From positions 62,001 to 126,000 of the forward strand of contig JBBSNY010000001.1 in assembly GCA_038260305.1 (NCBI GenBank): a stretch of 64,000 nucleotides of DNA, read 5' to 3'. The stretch is from CADCVQ01 sp038260305. GTDB taxonomy: Bacteria; Actinomycetota; Thermoleophilia; Solirubrobacterales; Solirubrobacteraceae. The first letter of the stretch is position 1. Each line of letters begins with the position of its first letter. Positions 16,991-25,389 of this stretch are shown here, in pieces. Made by a program: the position numbers and the translations under genes. Under the pieces are notes generated by a model. That model was not told where the DNA came from, made no database searches, and saw nothing but the letters and a program-made list of their open reading frames with translations.

Positions 16991-18999
16991 GCCTGCAACA
17001 GGAAGTAGAAGGTGAGACCGACCGTTCCGACGACGACCAGCGCGGCGTAGTAGCGCAGGAAGCCGGTCTGCGCCGCGCGCACGGCCGACGAGCCGACGCG
17101 CACGATGCCGGTCGCGCCCCCGACGAGCATGCCGTTGACGAAGATCCGCTCGAACGTCTGCTGCGCGAAGGAGCCGAACCACTGGGCGGGCCGGACGACG
17201 ACGACGTCGATGAGCTCGTCGAAGTACCACTTGTTGACGAGCAGCGTGTGCAGCGGCCTGAAGCGGGCGAGGACACGGGCGGACATCCCTGGGTTCTTCA
17301 CCCAGACGAAGTAGGCGACGCCGATCCCGGCGAGGCCGACGGCGGTCCCGAGGATGAGGCCGAAGGCGATCATCCCGCCGCTCGGATCGCGCTCGAAGAG
17401 TGCCGAGTCATGGAACGTCGGCGCGAGGAAGTGGTCGACGATGTGCGTGACCTGCGGGATCTGCAGGAACCCGCCGACGATCGCCAGGACGGCGAGCGTC
17501 CCCATCGCGAGCTTCATCGGCCGCTCGCGCTCGGCGATGTGGTGGTCGGGGCCCGGGAAGCCGACGTCGGTGTCCTCGACCTCGCCGTTGGCGGGGTTCG
17601 TGTGGACCTCGGCGTGGTGCAGGTGGCCCTCCTCGAGCTCGACCGCCTCGGGAACGGGGTCGCCCCAGAACGCGCGGAAGATCATCCGGAACGTGTAGAT
17701 GCCGGTGAGGAAGGCGCCGAAGTAGCCGCCGACGTAGAGGATCCAATACCAGCCGCCGCGATCGCCGATGAGCAGCAGGATCTCGTCCTTGGAGAAGAAG
17801 CCCGAGAACGGCGGGATGCCGGCGAGCGCGAGGCCGCCGACCACCATGCAGCCGTAGGTGAACGGCATCGACCGCCGGAAGCCGCCCATCTTGTCGAGGT
17901 TCTGGTTGCCGGCCATCGCGGCGATCACCGAGCCGGCCGCCATGAACAGCAGCGCCTTGAAGAAGGCGTGCGTCATGAGATGGAACAGGCCCGCCGCGTA
18001 CGCGCCGGCGCTGACGGCCATGATCATGTAGCCGATCTGCGACATCGTCGAGTACGCGATGACGCGCTTGAGGTCGGTGACCGTGATTGCGATCGTGCCG
18101 GCGATCAGCAGCGTCAGGCAGCCGATGACGGCGCCGACGTCCGCGGCGGTCGGCGCGAGCTCGAACAGCGGGTGCATGCGCGCGATGAGGTAGACGCCGG
18201 CCGTCACCATCGTCGCGGCGTGGATGAGCGCGCTGACCGGCGTCGGGCCCTCCATGGCGTCCGGAAGCCAGGTATGCAGTGGGATCTGGGCAGACTTCGC
18301 GAACGCGCCTACGAGCAGCAGGATGCAGCCCGCGACGAGGTCGGCGTCGTTCGGCGAGAAGCTCTGCTTGGCGTCCTCGAAGGTCTTCAGGAAGTCCAGC
18401 GTGCCGCTGTGCTTGAAGATGAAGTACGTCCCGAGCACGAGGCCGACGTCGCCGAGCACGTTGATGACGAACGCCTTGATGCCCGCCTGCGTCGCGGTCG
18501 TGCGGCGATACCAGAAGCTGATCAGCAGGTACGAGGCGGCGCCGACGAAGGCCCAGCCGACGATCAGCACCAGGAAGTTGCCGGCGAGGACGAGCAACAG
18601 CATCGAGAAGACGAAGAAGTTCATGTACGCGAAGAAGCGCACGTAGCCGCGGTCGGAGTCCAGGTAGGCGACCGAGTAGAGGTGGATCAGCGTCGAGACG
18701 CCGGCGACGACGAGGATCATGAAGACCGACAGCGGGTCGACGAGTAGCGACAGCTGGGCGTCGATACCGACCGTGCTGGCGTAGTTCCAGGCCACGGCGC
18801 GGACCTGGCGATGCTCCTCGCCGAGGCCCTGCAACGAGATCAGCGTCGCGACGGCGGAGGCGAAGGACAGCATCATCGCGCCGGTCGCGACGTAGGCCGA
18901 GCCGCGCCCGGGGAGGCGCCGGCCGACGAGCGCGACGACGACCGTGCCGGCGAGCGGGAACAGCAGGCAGGCCCACGCGAGGAGCTTGACCGAGGTCAT
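16987..18999 (-). CDS. nuoL: NADH-quinone oxidoreductase subunit L
   Basis: Largest antiporter-like subunit, 670 aa, with the long lateral helix at its C-terminus. The core motif LHTWLPDAMEGPTPVSALIH and the conserved KRVIAYSTMSQIGYM are intact. A His- and acid-rich loop (EELEEGHLHHAEVH region, residues ~447-490) is inserted between late helices, which is variable in the family and recalls actinobacterial NuoL. Overlaps nuoK and nuoM by 4 nt each. Confidence 0.95.
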   Translation of the reverse strand: MTSVKLLAWACLLFPLAGTVVVALVGRRLPGRGSAYVATGAMMLSFASAVATLISLQGLGEEHRQVRAVAWNYASTVGIDAQLSLLVDPLSVFMILVVAGVSTLIHLYSVAYLDSDRGYVRFFAYMNFFVFSMLLLVLAGNFLVLIVGWAFVGAASYLLISFWYRRTTATQAGIKAFVINVLGDVGLVLGTYFIFKHSGTLDFLKTFEDAKQSFSPNDADLVAGCILLLVGAFAKSAQIPLHTWLPDAMEGPTPVSALIHAATMVTAGVYLIARMHPLFELAPTAADVGAVIGCLTLLIAGTIAITVTDLKRVIAYSTMSQIGYMIMAVSAGAYAAGLFHLMTHAFFKALLFMAAGSVIAAMAGNQNLDKMGGFRRSMPFTYGCMVVGGLALAGIPPFSGFFSKDEILLLIGDRGGWYWILYVGGYFGAFLTGIYTFRMIFRAFWGDPVPEAVELEEGHLHHAEVHTNPANGEVEDTDVGFPGPDHHIAERERPMKLAMGTLAVLAIVGGFLQIPQVTHIVDHFLAPTFHDSALFERDPSGGMIAFGLILGTAVGLAGIGVAYFVWVKNPGMSARVLARFRPLHTLLVNKWYFDELIDVVVVRPAQWFGSFAQQTFERIFVNGMLVGGATGIVRVGSSAVRAAQTGFLRYYAALVVVGTVGLTFYFLLQA

Positions 19000-19295
19000 C
19001 CTTGGAGCTCGCGCATCTCGTCGACGTCGATCGGCAGCCGGCGGCGGTGCATCGCGACGATCAGGCCGAGCCCGACCGTGACCTCGCAGGCCGCGACGAC
19101 CATGACGATGATCGCGAAGATCTGGCCGTCCGCGTTGCCGTGCATGCGCGAGAACGCGATCAGCGCGAGGTTCGCGGCGTTCAGCATGAGCTCGAGGCAG
19201 AGCAGGATGACGAGCGGGCTGCGGCGGGTCAGCACGCCGGCGGCGCCGATCGTGAAGATCAGTGCGCTGACGGCGAGGTACCAGCCGATCGCCAC
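18996..19295 (-). CDS. nuoK: NADH-quinone oxidoreductase subunit K
   Basis: Small three-helix membrane subunit, 99 aa, of the E-channel/antiporter junction. The conserved Glu of helix 2 is in LLCLELMLNAANL and a second Glu in AACEVTVGLGL. The start is GTG directly abutting the TAG stop of nuoJ with no spacer. The 3' end overlaps nuoL by 4 nt. Normal length. Confidence 0.95.
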   Translation of the reverse strand: MAIGWYLAVSALIFTIGAAGVLTRRSPLVILLCLELMLNAANLALIAFSRMHGNADGQIFAIIVMVVAACEVTVGLGLIVAMHRRRLPIDVDEMRELQG

Positions 19296-19964
19296 CTAGG
19301 ACTCCTCACCCTCGGAGTCGGCGGGCGTACTGACGGGCAGCGCGGGCCGGCGCGCGGTACCGCTGCGGCCGCCGACGGCCTCGGCCATCGTCCCGGTGTA
19401 GGCGGGGCGCAGGACGTCCATCGCGCTGTAGCGCGCCTGGTCCTCGGCGGCGCTGATGCCACCGCGGCGGCGGGCGAGGACGACGGCGCCGACGGCCGCG
19501 ATCAGCAGCAGGAAGGACGCGACCTCGAACGGCAGCAGGAAGCGCGTCAGCAGCAACTCGCCGATCTGCTGGGGCGAGCCGAAGCCGGGCGCGAGCGGCG
19601 CGCCGTCGGTGTCGATCGCCTTGAGCCCCGAGCCGAGCGTGGCGACGCACAGCTCGACGAACAGCGCTGCGCCGAAGACGGCGGCGACGACGCGCAGGCC
19701 GCGCCCCGGTCGTGCGCCGAGCGGCTCGTCCTGCCCGCCGACGTAGGCGACGACGAAGACGTAGAGCACCATCACGGCGCCCGCGTAGACGACGACCTGG
19801 GCCGCCGCGACGAACTCGGCGCGCAGCAGCAGGAACAGCGCCGCCAGCGACAGCAGGTGGCAGACGAGCGCGAGCACGCTGTAGAACGGGTTGCGAACCG
19901 CGACGACCCCAATCGCCCCCGCAATCGCCCCGATTCCAGCCAGGAAGAACAGCACCTCCGCCAT
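19296..19964 (-). CDS. nuoJ: NADH-quinone oxidoreductase subunit J
   Basis: Membrane subunit with five helices, 222 aa. The conserved helix 3 motif QVVVYAGAVMVLYVFVV holds the pi-bulge region important for proton coupling. The hydrophilic C-terminal tail of about 55 residues (RYSAMDVLRP onwards) is longer than in many NuoJ. The gene is separated from nuoI by 3.87 kb of unrelated DNA, so it may need its own promoter or read-through; only 63 bp lie between its ATG and the upstream pseudogene. Confidence 0.92.
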   Translation of the reverse strand: MAEVLFFLAGIGAIAGAIGVVAVRNPFYSVLALVCHLLSLAALFLLLRAEFVAAAQVVVYAGAVMVLYVFVVAYVGGQDEPLGARPGRGLRVVAAVFGAALFVELCVATLGSGLKAIDTDGAPLAPGFGSPQQIGELLLTRFLLPFEVASFLLLIAAVGAVVLARRRGGISAAEDQARYSAMDVLRPAYTGTMAEAVGGRSGTARRPALPVSTPADSEGEES

Positions 19965-20027
19965 GAAGGGCGCAATCTATCGTCGCGAGCGATGTGACCT
20001 TTGTCTCGTGCGCCCGCGAGGGCCGGC

Positions 20028-21339
20028 TCAGCCCGACGGAGGCGACACGACGAGCATCTCGTCGAAGCCGCTGGCGCTCGATCCGGAGCCGATCGTGCCG
20101 TCGAACGTCGCGCTCACACGCCACCGTCCGACGGTCGCAGCGACGAAGCCGATCGACGCACGGCCCTTGGTCGCGACGGCGTGCTCCTGGCGAGCGAAGA
20201 GCCAGCCGGCGAGTGGATCGAAGCGCTCGATCGTGACCGTGACCGGCCCCTTGACAGCCGGCCGCACACGCACCCCGCTCTTCGTCGAGCGCCCGAGTGT
20301 CGAGCGGCGCGCGATGCCGACGGTCGTGCGGGTCAGCAACCGCGAGACGCGCTGCCATTTGTAGGCGCCCCGCTGCGATCGCGCACGCGCACGGCGACGA
20401 AGTAGCGCCCGGGCGCGGTCTCCCGCGTGAGCTCGAGCGCGCCGCTCTCGCCGCACGAGCACTGAACCTGGCGACCGCGCTCGTTGAGGACGAGCAGGTC
20501 GAAGGCATGGCCCGCGCCCGTGGCGAGGTTGATCGCGAGGTCCGAGCGCCGGGCGACGGAGAAGCGGTCGAGGTCGACGGCGTCGATGCGCGAGCCGTCG
20601 AGGTGGCCGACGGCCGTGGCGCGGTTGGCGAGGAAGCGCCCGGGCGCGGTGTCGTCGGGGCCGGCCCCGGCAACCTCGAGGTGGAAGCGCGGCAGCGTGC
20701 GCGAGACCCGGCCGGCGCTGACGAGGACGCTGTAGCGCCCGCCCTCGCCGGGACCGGGGGTGATCGTCGCGTAGCCCGACTTCGTCGCATCCCATCCGCT
20801 TGACGGGGCGCCCGTCGAAGTCCTTGATGTCGGGCGGGTAGAGCGCGGCGCTGACGACGCACGTGTCCTGGCAACGGCCGGTCAGGCGCACGCGGTAGGT
20901 GTGGCCGGCGCGCATCTTCACGGAGAAGGCGTCCTCGATGTTGCCGACGCGATCGAGCGTGCCGTCGGCGCCGCCCGCGGGCAGCGCGCCGCCCGGTGGC
21001 TTCGGCGGCGCCTGTGGGGCGACGACGGTGAGGTGAAACGAGCCGGCGACGGTTCGTCAGCCGGCTGACGGAGATCAGGTAGACGGCGTCCTTGACGACC
21101 TTGAAGTCGAGCGCGGCGAGGCCCTTCTGATCGGTCGGGTCGTAGGCGAGGGCGGTCGTCTGCGAGCGCTCGCTGAGGATCGCGTCGAGGTCGCCGGCGG
21201 CCTGCATGCGGATCGCGACACGGCCGTCGGAGGGCGCGGTGAAGCGGTACCAGATGCGCGGTTGAGCCTCGGTCCCGGCGGCGCACGTATGCTCGCCGAC
21301 GGAAGCGGGCATGCATCCACAACGCGGTCGGTTGCGCAC
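20028..21339 (-). pseudogene. secreted PPC-like beta-domain protein, broken by three frameshifts
   Basis: A coherent protein of about 435 residues can be read only by changing frame three times. Part 1 (21339 to about 21055) includes PRIWYRFTAPSDGRVAIRMQ and DAVYLISVSRLT. Part 2 (to about 20790) includes AGSFHLTVVAP and DTCVVSAALYPPDIKDFDGR. Part 3 (to about 20360) includes SGYATITPGPGEGGRYSVLV and AGHAFDLLVLNERGRQVQCS. Part 4 (to the stop at 20028) includes GAYKWQRVSR and ends MLVVSPPSG. The repeating 'GRYFVAVRV' beta units look like PPC-type domains of exported proteins. No signal peptide is found, so the 5' end is also lost. Sequencing error could explain single indels, but three in one gene favour real decay. 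Confidence 0.65.
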
Positions 21340-21389
21340 CAGCAGCCGAGGCCGTTCTCAACTCACGCCGATCCCAGGAGGACACACCG

Positions 21390-21830
21390 ATGGCAGAGCC
21401 GACGCTGGAGCGAGGATCCGAAGGGCAGGCGGTGAAGGACCTGCAGGAGGCCTTGATCGAGCTTGACTTCAAGCCCGGCGCGGTCGACGGCGTCTTCGGG
21501 GTCTACACCGAGAGTGCCGCGCGCGCGTTCCAGACCTGGGCCAACGTCGACGAGGCCGACGGCATCGTGGGCGAGATGACGTGGGAGAAGCTCGACGAGG
21601 CGAACAAGGACGATCCGACGCTGAAGAACGGCGCGCACGAGGTCGCCGTGCGCGGCGTCCAGCGGCGCCTGATCCAGCTCGGTTTCGATCCGGGCGAGAT
21701 CGACGGGCGCTTCGGCGACAAGACCGCGGCGGCCGTCAAGAAGTTCCAGGAGAAGTACGAGCTCGATATCGATGGCGTGGTCGGTCCCGCGACGTGGGCG
21801 GTCCTGAACTCGCCGGGAGAGGTCGGCTGA
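21390..21830 (+). CDS. protein of two tandem peptidoglycan-binding (PGBD) domains
   Basis: 146 aa with two copies of the three-helix PG_binding_1 repeat. The first is at about residues 8-70 (GQAVKDLQEALIELDF, DGVFGVYTESAARAFQ, DGIVGEMTWEKL), the second at about 80-143 (VRGVQRRLIQLGFDPGEIDG, DGVVGPATWAVL). There is no signal peptide, so a cytosolic location or an unusual export route must be considered. The ATG has a strong AGGAGG upstream. It is divergent from the pseudogene. Proteins made only of such domains often act as binding modules; its target is unknown. Confidence 0.8.
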   Translation: MAEPTLERGSEGQAVKDLQEALIELDFKPGAVDGVFGVYTESAARAFQTWANVDEADGIVGEMTWEKLDEANKDDPTLKNGAHEVAVRGVQRRLIQLGFDPGEIDGRFGDKTAAAVKKFQEKYELDIDGVVGPATWAVLNSPGEVG

Positions 21831-21896
21831 CAGCGGTCCCGCCGCTGGCCCGCGATCGGGGTCGGCCGCGGGTGGCCGCCGGTATCTGAAACGAGC

Positions 21897-22454
21897 ATGG
21901 GACGCGAGGCCGCCACCTACGAGATCGCGCTGTCGGCGGACGACGCCGCCGCGGTCGTGCGCCGGCTCGACGCTGCCGGTGTCGAGCAGCTGGGCGCCGA
22001 CGCCGAGCGGATCGACTTCGTCGTGCGCGACCCGAACCGCTATTGGATCGACCTGCGGCTGCACCATGCGGGAGACCGGCGGCTGGAGATCCGCATCGCG
22101 CTGACGAACGACACGTGGTCGATCCGGGCGCCGCTCGAGTCATTGCTGACGCCGCTGCCGCCCGAGCTCGCCGGCAAGTCCGTACGCGACCACGAAGGCG
22201 GCGACGTCGCGATCGCCGGCGCCGACCGCTGGTGGCTGGAGATCGAGAGCGACTATGAGCGACGCCGAGACGACTTCGTCAAGCGCATCGGCGACTTCAT
22301 CGCGCCGATCTCCGCCGATCACGTCTACATGTACGTCCACCAGACCCGCTGGAACCTCGACAACGACGACGAGCTCGCCTGGCATCGCGAGCGCGAGATG
22401 GCACAGATGCAGGAGATGTGGGAGTCCGGGGAGGCCGAGGGTCCGGAGGTCTGA
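21897..22454 (+). CDS. hypothetical soluble protein
   Basis: 185 aa, cytosolic and acidic, alpha/beta in character, with aromatic clusters (RWWLEIESDYERRRDDF; DHVYMYVHQTRWNLDNDDE). There is no signal peptide, membrane segment or metal motif. No family is recognised. It follows the peptidoglycan-binding gene by 66 bp on the same strand. Its stop codon overlaps the first base of the palindrome that precedes the VapB gene. Codon use is like the neighbouring genes. Confidence 0.6.
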   Translation: MGREAATYEIALSADDAAAVVRRLDAAGVEQLGADAERIDFVVRDPNRYWIDLRLHHAGDRRLEIRIALTNDTWSIRAPLESLLTPLPPELAGKSVRDHEGGDVAIAGADRWWLEIESDYERRRDDFVKRIGDFIAPISADHVYMYVHQTRWNLDNDDELAWHREREMAQMQEMWESGEAEGPEV

Positions 22455-22480
22455 GGAAGAAAACTGGTGGTATTCTTCCT
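22454..22480 (+). promoter_or_regulatory. palindromic operator/promoter of the first VapBC module
   Basis: AGGAAGAA (22454-22461) and TTCTTCCT (22473-22480) are a perfect inverted repeat with an 11-nt spacer, in an AT-rich patch that stands out from its surroundings. TATTCT at 22471-22476 fits a -10 box only 10 nt before the ATG, so the transcript would be leaderless or nearly so. Antitoxins of this family usually repress their own promoter by binding such repeats. Confidence 0.55.
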
Positions 22481-22486
22481 TGAGTC

Positions 22487-22741
22487 ATGGCGTTGAACAT
22501 CAAGGATGAAGGCACCGATCGGCTGGCGCGCGAACTCGCTGCCGAGACCGGCGAGAGCCTGACCACGGCGGTCCAGGTCGCTGTGCGTGAGCGTCTCGAG
22601 CGCCTGCGCGGGGCGAGCCCGCGGGAGCAGCGCATCGCGGCCCTCACGGCGATCGCGCAACGCAGTGCGGCTTTGCCCGACCTCGATACCCGCAGCGCCG
22701 ACGAGATCCTTGGCTACGACGCTGACGGCCTGCCGACCTGA
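22487..22741 (+). CDS. vapB: VapB-type antitoxin (Rv0623-like)
   Basis: 84 aa. The N-terminal MALNIKDEGTDRLARELAAETGESLTTAVQVAVRE portion is the characteristic DNA-binding beta strand plus helix pair of the Rv0623/PSK antitoxin family. The C-terminal part (LPDLDTRSADEILGYDADGLP) has the conserved DxRSxDEILGYDxxGLP toxin-neutralising peptide. It is followed after 8 bp by the PIN-domain toxin. It binds its partner toxin and represses the operon via the palindrome just upstream. Confidence 0.9.
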   Translation: MALNIKDEGTDRLARELAAETGESLTTAVQVAVRERLERLRGASPREQRIAALTAIAQRSAALPDLDTRSADEILGYDADGLPT

Positions 22742-22749
22742 CGCCGCCC

Positions 22750-23163
22750 GTGGTCGTGGATACTTCAGCGCTGCTGGCCGTCCTCCTCGACGAGCCGGAG
22801 CGAGATCGGTTTATCGCGCTTCTGGCCGAGGCCCGGGATCCGTTGATCTCCGCTGCGACGTTGCTCGAGGCCTCGATCGTGATGAGAACGCGCAAGGGCC
22901 ACGACGGCGTGACCCGCCTGGACGCGCTGCTGGCAAGAGCCGGCGTACGCCCAGTGGCCTTCGACGCCGACCAGGCGTCGCTCGCTCGCGAAGCCTTCGT
23001 ACGATTCGGCAAGGGCCAGCACCCCGCAGGCCTGAACTTCGGAGACTGCTTCGCCTACGCGCTCGCCAAGGCGCACGACCGACCGCTCCTCTTCAAGGGC
23101 GACGACTTCGTGCGGACGGACGTCGTGCCGGCAGCCGAGGACTGTGGGACACAGGAACTGTGA
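22750..23163 (+). CDS. vapC: VapC-type PIN-domain toxin
   Basis: Mg-dependent endoribonuclease, 137 aa. The acidic active-site quartet of PIN domains is visible: D4 (VVDTSALLA), E40 (ATLLEASIV), D99 (NFGDCFAYALA) and D118/D119 (LLFKGDDF). The GTG start lies 8 bp after the vapB stop. The KGDDFVRTD ending is typical of the partners of Rv0623-like antitoxins. Activity would cut specific tRNA or rRNA sites; the target cannot be told from sequence. Confidence 0.92.
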   Translation: MVVDTSALLAVLLDEPERDRFIALLAEARDPLISAATLLEASIVMRTRKGHDGVTRLDALLARAGVRPVAFDADQASLAREAFVRFGKGQHPAGLNFGDCFAYALAKAHDRPLLFKGDDFVRTDVVPAAEDCGTQEL

Positions 23164-23184
23164 TCCCGTGCTACCGTGCGCGGC

Positions 23185-23424
23185 ATGAAGAACATCACGG
23201 TGTCCGTGCCCGATGACGTCTACCGCGAGGCGAGGATTCGCGCGGCCGAGCGGGGACGCTCGGTCAGCGCGCTCGTCGCCGAGTTTCTGGCCTCGCTGTC
23301 GGAAGCCGATGCCGAGTTCGCGCGCTTGGAGGCCCAGCAGCGCGAGGTCCAGCGCGAGATCGCTCGCTTCAGCGCGGGCGACCGCCTCGAGCGCGACGAG
23401 ATCCACGAGCGTGCGGTTCGTTGA
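23185..23424 (+). CDS. VapB-like ribbon-helix-helix antitoxin, second module
   Basis: 79 aa from the ATG at 23185; a GTG nine nt upstream is possible but adds nothing recognisable. The start KNITVSVPDDVYREARIRAAERGRSVSALVAE is a clear ribbon-helix-helix fold with one strand and two helices. A charged, coiled C-terminal tail (EAQQREVQREIARFS) would wrap the toxin. Its end overlaps the following PIN toxin by 14 nt. TACCGT at 23172-23177 might be a -10 box giving a leaderless message. Confidence 0.85.
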   Translation: MKNITVSVPDDVYREARIRAAERGRSVSALVAEFLASLSEADAEFARLEAQQREVQREIARFSAGDRLERDEIHERAVR

Positions 23425-23824
23425 CACGAACGTCCTGCTGTACGCGGTGTCGCGTGACCCGCAGGAGCAGGTCAAGGCCGCGCGCGCGAACGACGTGCTC
23501 ACCAATGGCGACGTGGCGCTCTCGGTTCAGGTCCTGCAGGAGTTCTACGTCCAGGCGACGCGGGCTAGCCGTTCCGATCCGCTGACCCGTCGACAGGCCC
23601 TGATGCTCGTCGAGTCGTTCCGGCGCTTTCCCGTTGCGGACGTCACGACGGACATCGTGCTCGCCGCGTGCGCCACGCGCGAGCGCTTTCAGCTCTCATA
23701 CTGGGACGCGGCGATCCTGGAGGCGGCTCGTTGCCTGGGCTGCGAGGCCGTCCTGTCCGAGGACCTCGGCGACGGCCAGGACTACGCCGGCGTGCGGGTC
23801 GAGAACCCGTTTCGCGGCATGTGA
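23411..23824 (+). CDS. VapC-type PIN-domain toxin, second module
   Basis: 137 aa, GTG start inside the end of the antitoxin gene (14-nt overlap, different frame). The PIN acidic residues are D5 (RFVDTNVLLYA), E44 (QVLQEFYVQ), D99 (LSYWDAAILEAA) and D118 (VLSEDLGDGQ). The sequence is clearly different from the VapC at 22750, so the two modules were acquired separately rather than duplicated. It ends 9 bp before nuoI, which lies on the opposite strand. Confidence 0.9.
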   Translation: MRFVDTNVLLYAVSRDPQEQVKAARANDVLTNGDVALSVQVLQEFYVQATRASRSDPLTRRQALMLVESFRRFPVADVTTDIVLAACATRERFQLSYWDAAILEAARCLGCEAVLSEDLGDGQDYAGVRVENPFRGM

Positions 23825-23833
23825 GCTCGACGG

Positions 23834-24367
23834 TTATTCGCCCTCGTTGCGCAGCGGCGTGCGCTCGAGCGGCTCGTCGAGCAGCATCTCCTTCGTGAAG
23901 ATGAGGTCCGAGCGGTTGTAGTCGGACATCTCGTAGTCCTGGCCCATCGTGATCGCGTCGAAGGGGCAGGCGACCTCGCAGTAGCCGCAGAAGATGCAGC
24001 GGGCGAGGTTGATCTCGTAGACAGCGGCGTAGCGCTCGCCGGCGGAGACGCGGTTCTCTGGCGTGTTCTCGGCCGCGACGACGCGGATGCAGTCCGACGG
24101 GCAGGCGGCGGCGCACAGCGAGCAGCCGACACACTTCTCCAGGCCCGTGTCCTCGAAGCGGTGCAGCTTGTGGCGGCCGCGGAAGCGCGGGTAGACCGGG
24201 ACCTTCTCCTCCGGATAGGAGATCGTCTTCGGGCCCTCGAAGAGCCGCGCCATCGTCGTCTTCAGGCCGCGCAGCGTCTCGCCGAAGGCACGGTACGTGC
24301 CGCCGGCCATGCCGGGCTGCGGCGCGCGCTGCACGACGAGCATGTCGTCGCCGGGGTTCCAGGTCAT
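23834..24367 (-). CDS. nuoI: NADH-quinone oxidoreductase subunit I
   Basis: 177 aa, carries two [4Fe-4S] clusters (N6a/N6b) that pass electrons towards the quinone site. Both motifs are intact: CVGCSLCAAACP and CIFCGYCEVACP. The ATG overlaps the nuoH stop by 4 nt. Its stop codon is now 9 bp from an incoming plus-strand toxin gene, so nuoI is the last gene of the upper half of the operon. No terminator was seen between them. Confidence 0.95.
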   Translation of the reverse strand: MTWNPGDDMLVVQRAPQPGMAGGTYRAFGETLRGLKTTMARLFEGPKTISYPEEKVPVYPRFRGRHKLHRFEDTGLEKCVGCSLCAAACPSDCIRVVAAENTPENRVSAGERYAAVYEINLARCIFCGYCEVACPFDAITMGQDYEMSDYNRSDLIFTKEMLLDEPLERTPLRNEGE

Positions 24368-25389
24368 GTCACTGCCACCACCACGATCGCGGTTACGAGG
24401 GCGTTCAGCGTCGCCAGCGGCAGCATGACCTTCCAGCCGAAGCTCATGAGCTGGTCGTAGCGCAGCCGCGGCAGCGTCGCGCGGATCCAGACGAAGAGGA
24501 AGACGAACAGGAAGATCTTGGCGAACACGACGAACGGGTCGACCCAGCCGGGTGGGTCGACGAACGGCAGCTGCCAGCCGCCGAGGAACATCGTCACGGC
24601 GATCCCAGAGACGACGAGGATGTTCACGTACTCGGCGAAGAAGTAGGACGCGAACTTCGCGCCGCCGTACTCGGTGTTGTAGCCGGCGACGAGCTCGGCG
24701 TCTGCCTCGGGCAGGTCGAAGGGCGCGCGGTTGGTCTCCGCGAACGCCGACACGAGGAAGATCAAAAAGCCGACGAACTGGGGCACGATGTACCAGACGG
24801 TCGACTGGTGCTCGACGATCGCCGGCAGCGACAGCGTCCCGGCCATCATCAGCACGCCGACGAGCGACAGGCCCATCGCGACCTCGTAGGAGATGAGCTG
24901 CGCCGCGGCGCGCATCGCGCCGAGGAACGAGTACTTCGATCCGCTTGCCCAGCCGCCGAGCATGAGCCCGTAGAACGCGATCGCGCCGAACGCGAACACG
25001 TACAGCACGCCGATCCCGACGTCGATGCCGTACAGGCCGACGTGCTGGCCGAAGATGTTCGCGACGTCGCCGAATGGCAGGATCGCGAACGCCGCGAACG
25101 CCGTCAGCAGAGAGATGATCGGCGCCAGCGCGTAGAGGAAGCCGATGCTCGTGTTCGGGCGGAAGTCCTCCTTCGTCGCGAGCTTGATGATGTCCGCGAG
25201 CGGCTGCGCGGCGCCGAACGGGCCGACGCGGTTGGGGCCGTAACGATGCTGGAAGCGGCCCAGCAGCTTGCGCTCGGCGAGCAGCACGATCGGCACGATC
25301 TGGACCGCGATCAGGAACAGGACGACCGACTTGATGAGCTGCACCCACCACGGTTCGGCGTACGCGACGTCGGCGAGAGGGAGCGTCAT
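24364..25389 (-). CDS. nuoH: NADH-quinone oxidoreductase subunit H
   Basis: Membrane subunit at the quinone-binding chamber, 341 aa, about 8-9 helices. The hallmark loops are present: LAERKLLGRFQHRYGPNRVG, the DIIKLATKEDFRP region and the acid-rich ETNRAPFDLPEADAELVAGY loop. Length and order fit the family. Overlaps nuoG and nuoI by 4 nt each. Confidence 0.95.
   Translation of the reverse strand: MTLPLADVAYAEPWWVQLIKSVVLFLIAVQIVPIVLLAERKLLGRFQHRYGPNRVGPFGAAQPLADIIKLATKEDFRPNTSIGFLYALAPIISLLTAFAAFAILPFGDVANIFGQHVGLYGIDVGIGVLYVFAFGAIAFYGLMLGGWASGSKYSFLGAMRAAAQLISYEVAMGLSLVGVLMMAGTLSLPAIVEHQSTVWYIVPQFVGFLIFLVSAFAETNRAPFDLPEADAELVAGYNTEYGGAKFASYFFAEYVNILVVSGIAVTMFLGGWQLPFVDPPGWVDPFVVFAKIFLFVFLFVWIRATLPRLRYDQLMSFGWKVMLPLATLNALVTAIVVVAVT

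Larger units (their letters stand above)
19965..23833. other. 3.9-kb accessory insertion splitting the nuo operon between nuoI and nuoJ
   Basis: All other nuo junctions overlap or abut, while here six features unrelated to complex I intervene: a frameshifted pseudogene on the nuo strand, and five complete plus-strand genes plus their operator. Two of the inserted modules are toxin-antitoxin pairs. No integrase, transposase or clear terminal repeats are visible, so the mechanism of insertion is unknown. Confidence 0.75.

Noticed and set aside
17248..18747. 499-codon plus-strand frame
   Set aside because: Antisense of nuoL, whose protein is unmistakable.
19306..21339. 677-codon minus-strand frame running through nuoJ into the pseudogene
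   Set aside because: It only joins part of the broken gene to an out-of-frame passage through nuoJ; the real reading is split over frames.
19965..23833. Insertion sequence or transposon inside the nuo operon
   Set aside because: No transposase, integrase or inverted ends could be found, so only a general accessory insertion is called.
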